Assembly: GCA_022848825.1 (NCBI GenBank) | Contig: JAJISH010000212.1 | Coordinates: forward strand, 1 to 5,321 | Direction: 5' to 3' | DNA length: 5,321 nucleotides | Origin: Thermoplasmatota archaeon | Lineage (GTDB): Archaea > Thermoplasmatota > Thermoplasmata > RBG-16-68-12 > JAGMCJ01 | Part shown: piece after piece, positions 4,451-5,321 of the stretch | Layout: the number at the start of each line of letters is the position of its first letter | How positions within the stretch are numbered: the first letter of the stretch is position 1 | Program-made: the position numbers and the translations under genes | The notes under the pieces: model-generated | Databases searched by the model: none | Seen by the model: only the letters and a program-made list of their open reading frames with translations | What the model was told of the DNA's origin: nothing

Positions 4451-5321
4451 CACGTTCGACAAGTTAGAGGCGAGTAAGGCCTATGTGAAGACGAAGAGAT
4501 TCAGGCCAGAGGAAACGGGGCTCAGGGGTCCGCATCAGATAAAGCTGGCCAAGGGCTCGAGACCGGAATACATCAAGCTGACGCCCTACCAGGAAACCTG
4601 CTGGCGCATCCTTGGTGGGTTCGTGGAGTCGAGGTTCGAACCGAAACAGGACTTGGAGGACGACCTCGTTCAGGCTCACATGAAGATCAGACCGGAAGAG
4701 TATCTGGCCTATGTCTGGATGAGCACATTCATCATGGTGATCGTCGGTGTGGTCATTGGAGTGATTCTTGGACCGCTCCTATTCCTTCTGGGCGCTATGG
4801 ATGGGATGACAAGCATCATCATCGCCATCATGTTGGCAGTGGTTCCGGCACTCCTCACCTACTTCGTATTGTTGCACGCCCCCTCATTCGCCAAGAAGAA
4901 GAGGGGAACTAAGATCGATGCAAAAATCTCCGGAGCGATGAGTTTCATTTCCGCGATGGCGTCAGCCGATGTGCCAGTAAACGTCATTTTCAAGGAGCTC
5001 TCGAAGCAAGCCGTGTACGGTGAGGTTGCCGAGGAGGCCGAGTGGATAACGAGAGACACGGAGCTCCTGGGAGTCGATATCCTCTCCGCCATCCGTGCGG
5101 GTGCCGCGAGATCTCCGTCCATCAAGTTCCAGGACTTCCTTCAGGGCGTCGTCACGACCTCCACGTCCGGAGGACAGCTCAAACCCTACTTCCTCATGAA
5201 GGCGGAGCAGTACGAGAAGGAGGACAAACTGGAGATGAGGAAGAACATGGAGACCCTCGGCATGCTTGCCGAGAGCTTCGTCACGGTCGTCGTCGCCTTT
5301 CCCCTCTTCCTCGTCGTCATC
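4431..5321 (+). CDS. Pilus assembly platform membrane protein (GspF/TadC family, T2SSF domain), 3' end off window
   Basis: This is the polytopic inner-membrane partner of the ATPase. The 297 visible residues begin with a soluble region of about 95 residues. It contains TPYQETCWRILGGF and RPEEYLAYVWM, resembling the YQ-x-FC...RPEEYLA signature of archaeal GspF-like proteins. Two membrane helices follow (about 97-121 and 127-150). The first T2SSF domain runs from about 166 to 280 (GAMSFISAMASADVPVN...), and a third helix (281-297) reaches the window edge. A second T2SSF domain and more helices are expected outside. The start is uncertain: TTG at 4431 has GGTGAT (4421-4426) just upstream, and GTG at 4422 is the alternative; no in-frame ATG exists before residue 84 (4680). 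Either start overlaps the ATPase end (20 or 29 nt), implying coupled translation. Family is firm. Confidence 0.93.
   Translation, partial: MPQERSDTFDKLEASKAYVKTKRFRPEETGLRGPHQIKLAKGSRPEYIKLTPYQETCWRILGGFVESRFEPKQDLEDDLVQAHMKIRPEEYLAYVWMSTFIMVIVGVVIGVILGPLLFLLGAMDGMTSIIIAIMLAVVPALLTYFVLLHAPSFAKKKRGTKIDAKISGAMSFISAMASADVPVNVIFKELSKQAVYGEVAEEAEWITRDTELLGVDILSAIRAGAARSPSIKFQDFLQGVVTTSTSGGQLKPYFLMKAEQYEKEDKLEMRKNMETLGMLAESFVTVVVAFPLFLVVI

Noticed and set aside
1..5321. CRISPR array, insertion sequence or integrase attachment site
   Set aside because: No spaced direct repeats, transposase or integrase genes were seen, and the tRNA 3' ends have no visible duplicate copy in the window.

Overview
The window is archaeal DNA, most likely euryarchaeal and plausibly from the Thermoplasmata side, although a lineage cannot be fixed from this stretch alone. 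The archaeal signs are a transcription factor S gene, a tRNA-Tyr with a C1-G72 pair and an intron at the standard archaeal position 37/38, tRNAs without encoded CCA, TATA boxes about 25 bases before predicted starts, a class III (pilin-type) signal peptide, and archaeal-type pilus assembly proteins.

The left part (1-1560) is read on the minus strand. From the right it holds tRNA-Phe(GAA), then tRNA-Tyr(GTA) with a 33-nt intron only 2 nt further on. After a gap with two hairpins comes a four-helix membrane protein of unknown function with a lysine/alanine/proline-rich tail. The 5' part of the transcription factor S gene follows and runs off the left edge. The membrane-protein gene has its own TATA box, with a perfect dyad lying over the predicted transcript start. 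The TFS gene also has a TATA-like box, spaced for a nearly leaderless mRNA.

The segment 1561-1728 is a divergent control region. It holds the tRNA promoter (minus), a perfect 7+7 dyad, an imperfect 16-bp palindrome, and the TATA box and Shine-Dalgarno site of the plus-strand operon.

The right part (1729-5321) is a plus-strand operon for an archaeal type IV pilus-like machine: a large pilin-like secreted protein, the hexameric assembly ATPase, and the polytopic platform protein (GspF/TadC type), which is cut by the right edge. The ATPase follows the pilin after 22 nt, and the platform gene overlaps the ATPase end. The set should work together: a prepilin peptidase (not in the window) cuts the pilin after Gly20, the ATPase supplies energy in the cytoplasm, and the platform protein transmits it in the membrane. 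No wholly new system is evident. The points most worth a second look are the unusually large pilin-like subunit with two cysteines, the palindromes at the control regions, and the uncharacterised membrane protein with a histone-H1-like tail.
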